This document shows, piece by piece, positions 63,683-64,000 of a DNA stretch of 64,000 nt; the stretch's first letter is position 1, and every line of letters starts with the position of its first letter. The stretch is from Maledivibacter sp. Its GTDB lineage: Bacteria > Bacillota > Clostridia > Peptostreptococcales > Caminicellaceae. The stretch is taken from positions 40,481 to 104,480 of the forward strand of contig JAOASB010000041.1 in assembly GCA_025210375.1 (NCBI GenBank), written 5' to 3'. The notes under the pieces were generated by a model that saw only the letters and a program-made list of their open reading frames with translations, was not told the origin of the DNA and did no database searches. The translations under genes and the position numbers were made by a program.

Positions 63683-64000
63683 CGCCAAGCAAAGCTTGGC
63701 TCTTCTGACCAGATGAAAGTTCTGGCAAGGCAAGGTCTAGCCAACCACCTTTATCGAGTGTTGCGCTGTGGCTGGCGACAGTCAGAGTGAAGTGTACACA
63801 GAGAATTCTATAGACCATAGGGGAGACCGTAATCCCTGAAGCACATCCAGCCCCGTCAGTCGTGTCCCTACAGTAGTAGGTTTTTGTAGATGACGACGTG
63901 TTTAACGTCACGGAAGTCAAAACGGATAAGTCGATATGGTGAGACTTAGAAGGTCTACCGGGGTCAAAGAACATGGTATGTAGAAAGAGAAGAGTCAGGA
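63683..64000 (+). other. Structured, GC-richer noncoding segment; possible 5' part of a group II intron
   Basis: Beginning directly after the GTTAG of site 6, base composition rises to about half GC. Perfect hairpins appear (GCCAAGC-AAA-GCTTGGC, GGGAGACCGTAATCCC-like). No open frame with a ribosome site exists on either strand. This is consistent with domain I of a group II intron whose reverse transcriptase would lie beyond the window, but the intron boundary and type are not confirmed. Confidence 0.35.

Noticed and set aside
63624..63974. Minus-strand open frame of 116 codons at the right end
   Set aside because: It crosses the attC-like site and the structured GC-rich segment, has Ser/Thr-rich low-complexity translation and no ribosome-binding site.
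50000..64000. CRISPR array, integrase or transposase genes in the accessory region
   Set aside because: No regularly spaced short repeats, tyrosine or serine recombinase motifs, or DDE transposase motifs are present in the window.

Overview
The window is low-GC, densely coding DNA from a spore-former-like anaerobic Firmicute of the Clostridia. I cannot fix the genus; a Tissierella- or Alkaliphilus-like lineage is a guess. The backbone is the conserved origin-proximal block of Firmicutes: rpsF-ssb-rpsR, DUF2232, gdpP, rplI, dnaB, purA, then the walRK-yycHIJ operon and rlmH. Before it lie selenium/sulfur-metabolism genes (yedF, a DUF3343 protein), an MscS channel, a DUF951 protein and a PLP aminotransferase.

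Three insertions interrupt the usual order. Between rplI and dnaB (9.0-20.0 kb) sits a sensory island: a CheW-like protein, two chemoreceptors, an NtrC-type activator with a histidine kinase, and a Cache-PAS-GGDEF protein. Both chemoreceptor units have a sigma-54 promoter, and each has two copies of the palindrome TGTAAWAATTACA about 108 bp upstream, so the local NtrC-type activator probably controls them. Between dnaB and purA (21.9-31.5 kb) are a rubredoxin-reductase-like flavoprotein, an acetyltransferase, a DUF1858 protein, an IlvD-family dehydratase, a complete TRAP transporter and a cupin/PocR/AraC regulator. Between purA and walR are three minus-strand tRNA genes (Lys, Glu, Thr), a DnaI/DnaD-like helicase-loading pair on the minus strand and three envelope or peptidase genes.

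From 15 to 50 kb the intergenic spaces are full of non-autonomous palindromic repeats. The main family is 104 bp with TATAGRG ends and TA target choice; it also has 48-bp mini-forms. One copy sits inside a copy of a second repeat family, and another supplies the stop codon of a histidine kinase.

Downstream of rlmH (50.3-64 kb) the genome becomes accessory: small XRE regulators, then a run of co-directional one- or two-gene units. Several junctions carry integron attC-like sites: a 5' RYYYAAC box, a second inner box, and a 3' inner box followed by GTTRRRY. Three units are preceded by the same module of terminator, promoter and GTTA core. The cargo looks defensive: two HExxH metallopeptidases, a RES-domain protein, a ParB-like protein with a DNA adenine methyltransferase, and a DUF4062 protein. 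No integrase lies in the window, so this resembles an integrase-less attC cluster in a clostridial genome. The last 320 bases are GC-richer, structured and without a convincing gene; they may be the 5' part of a group II intron.
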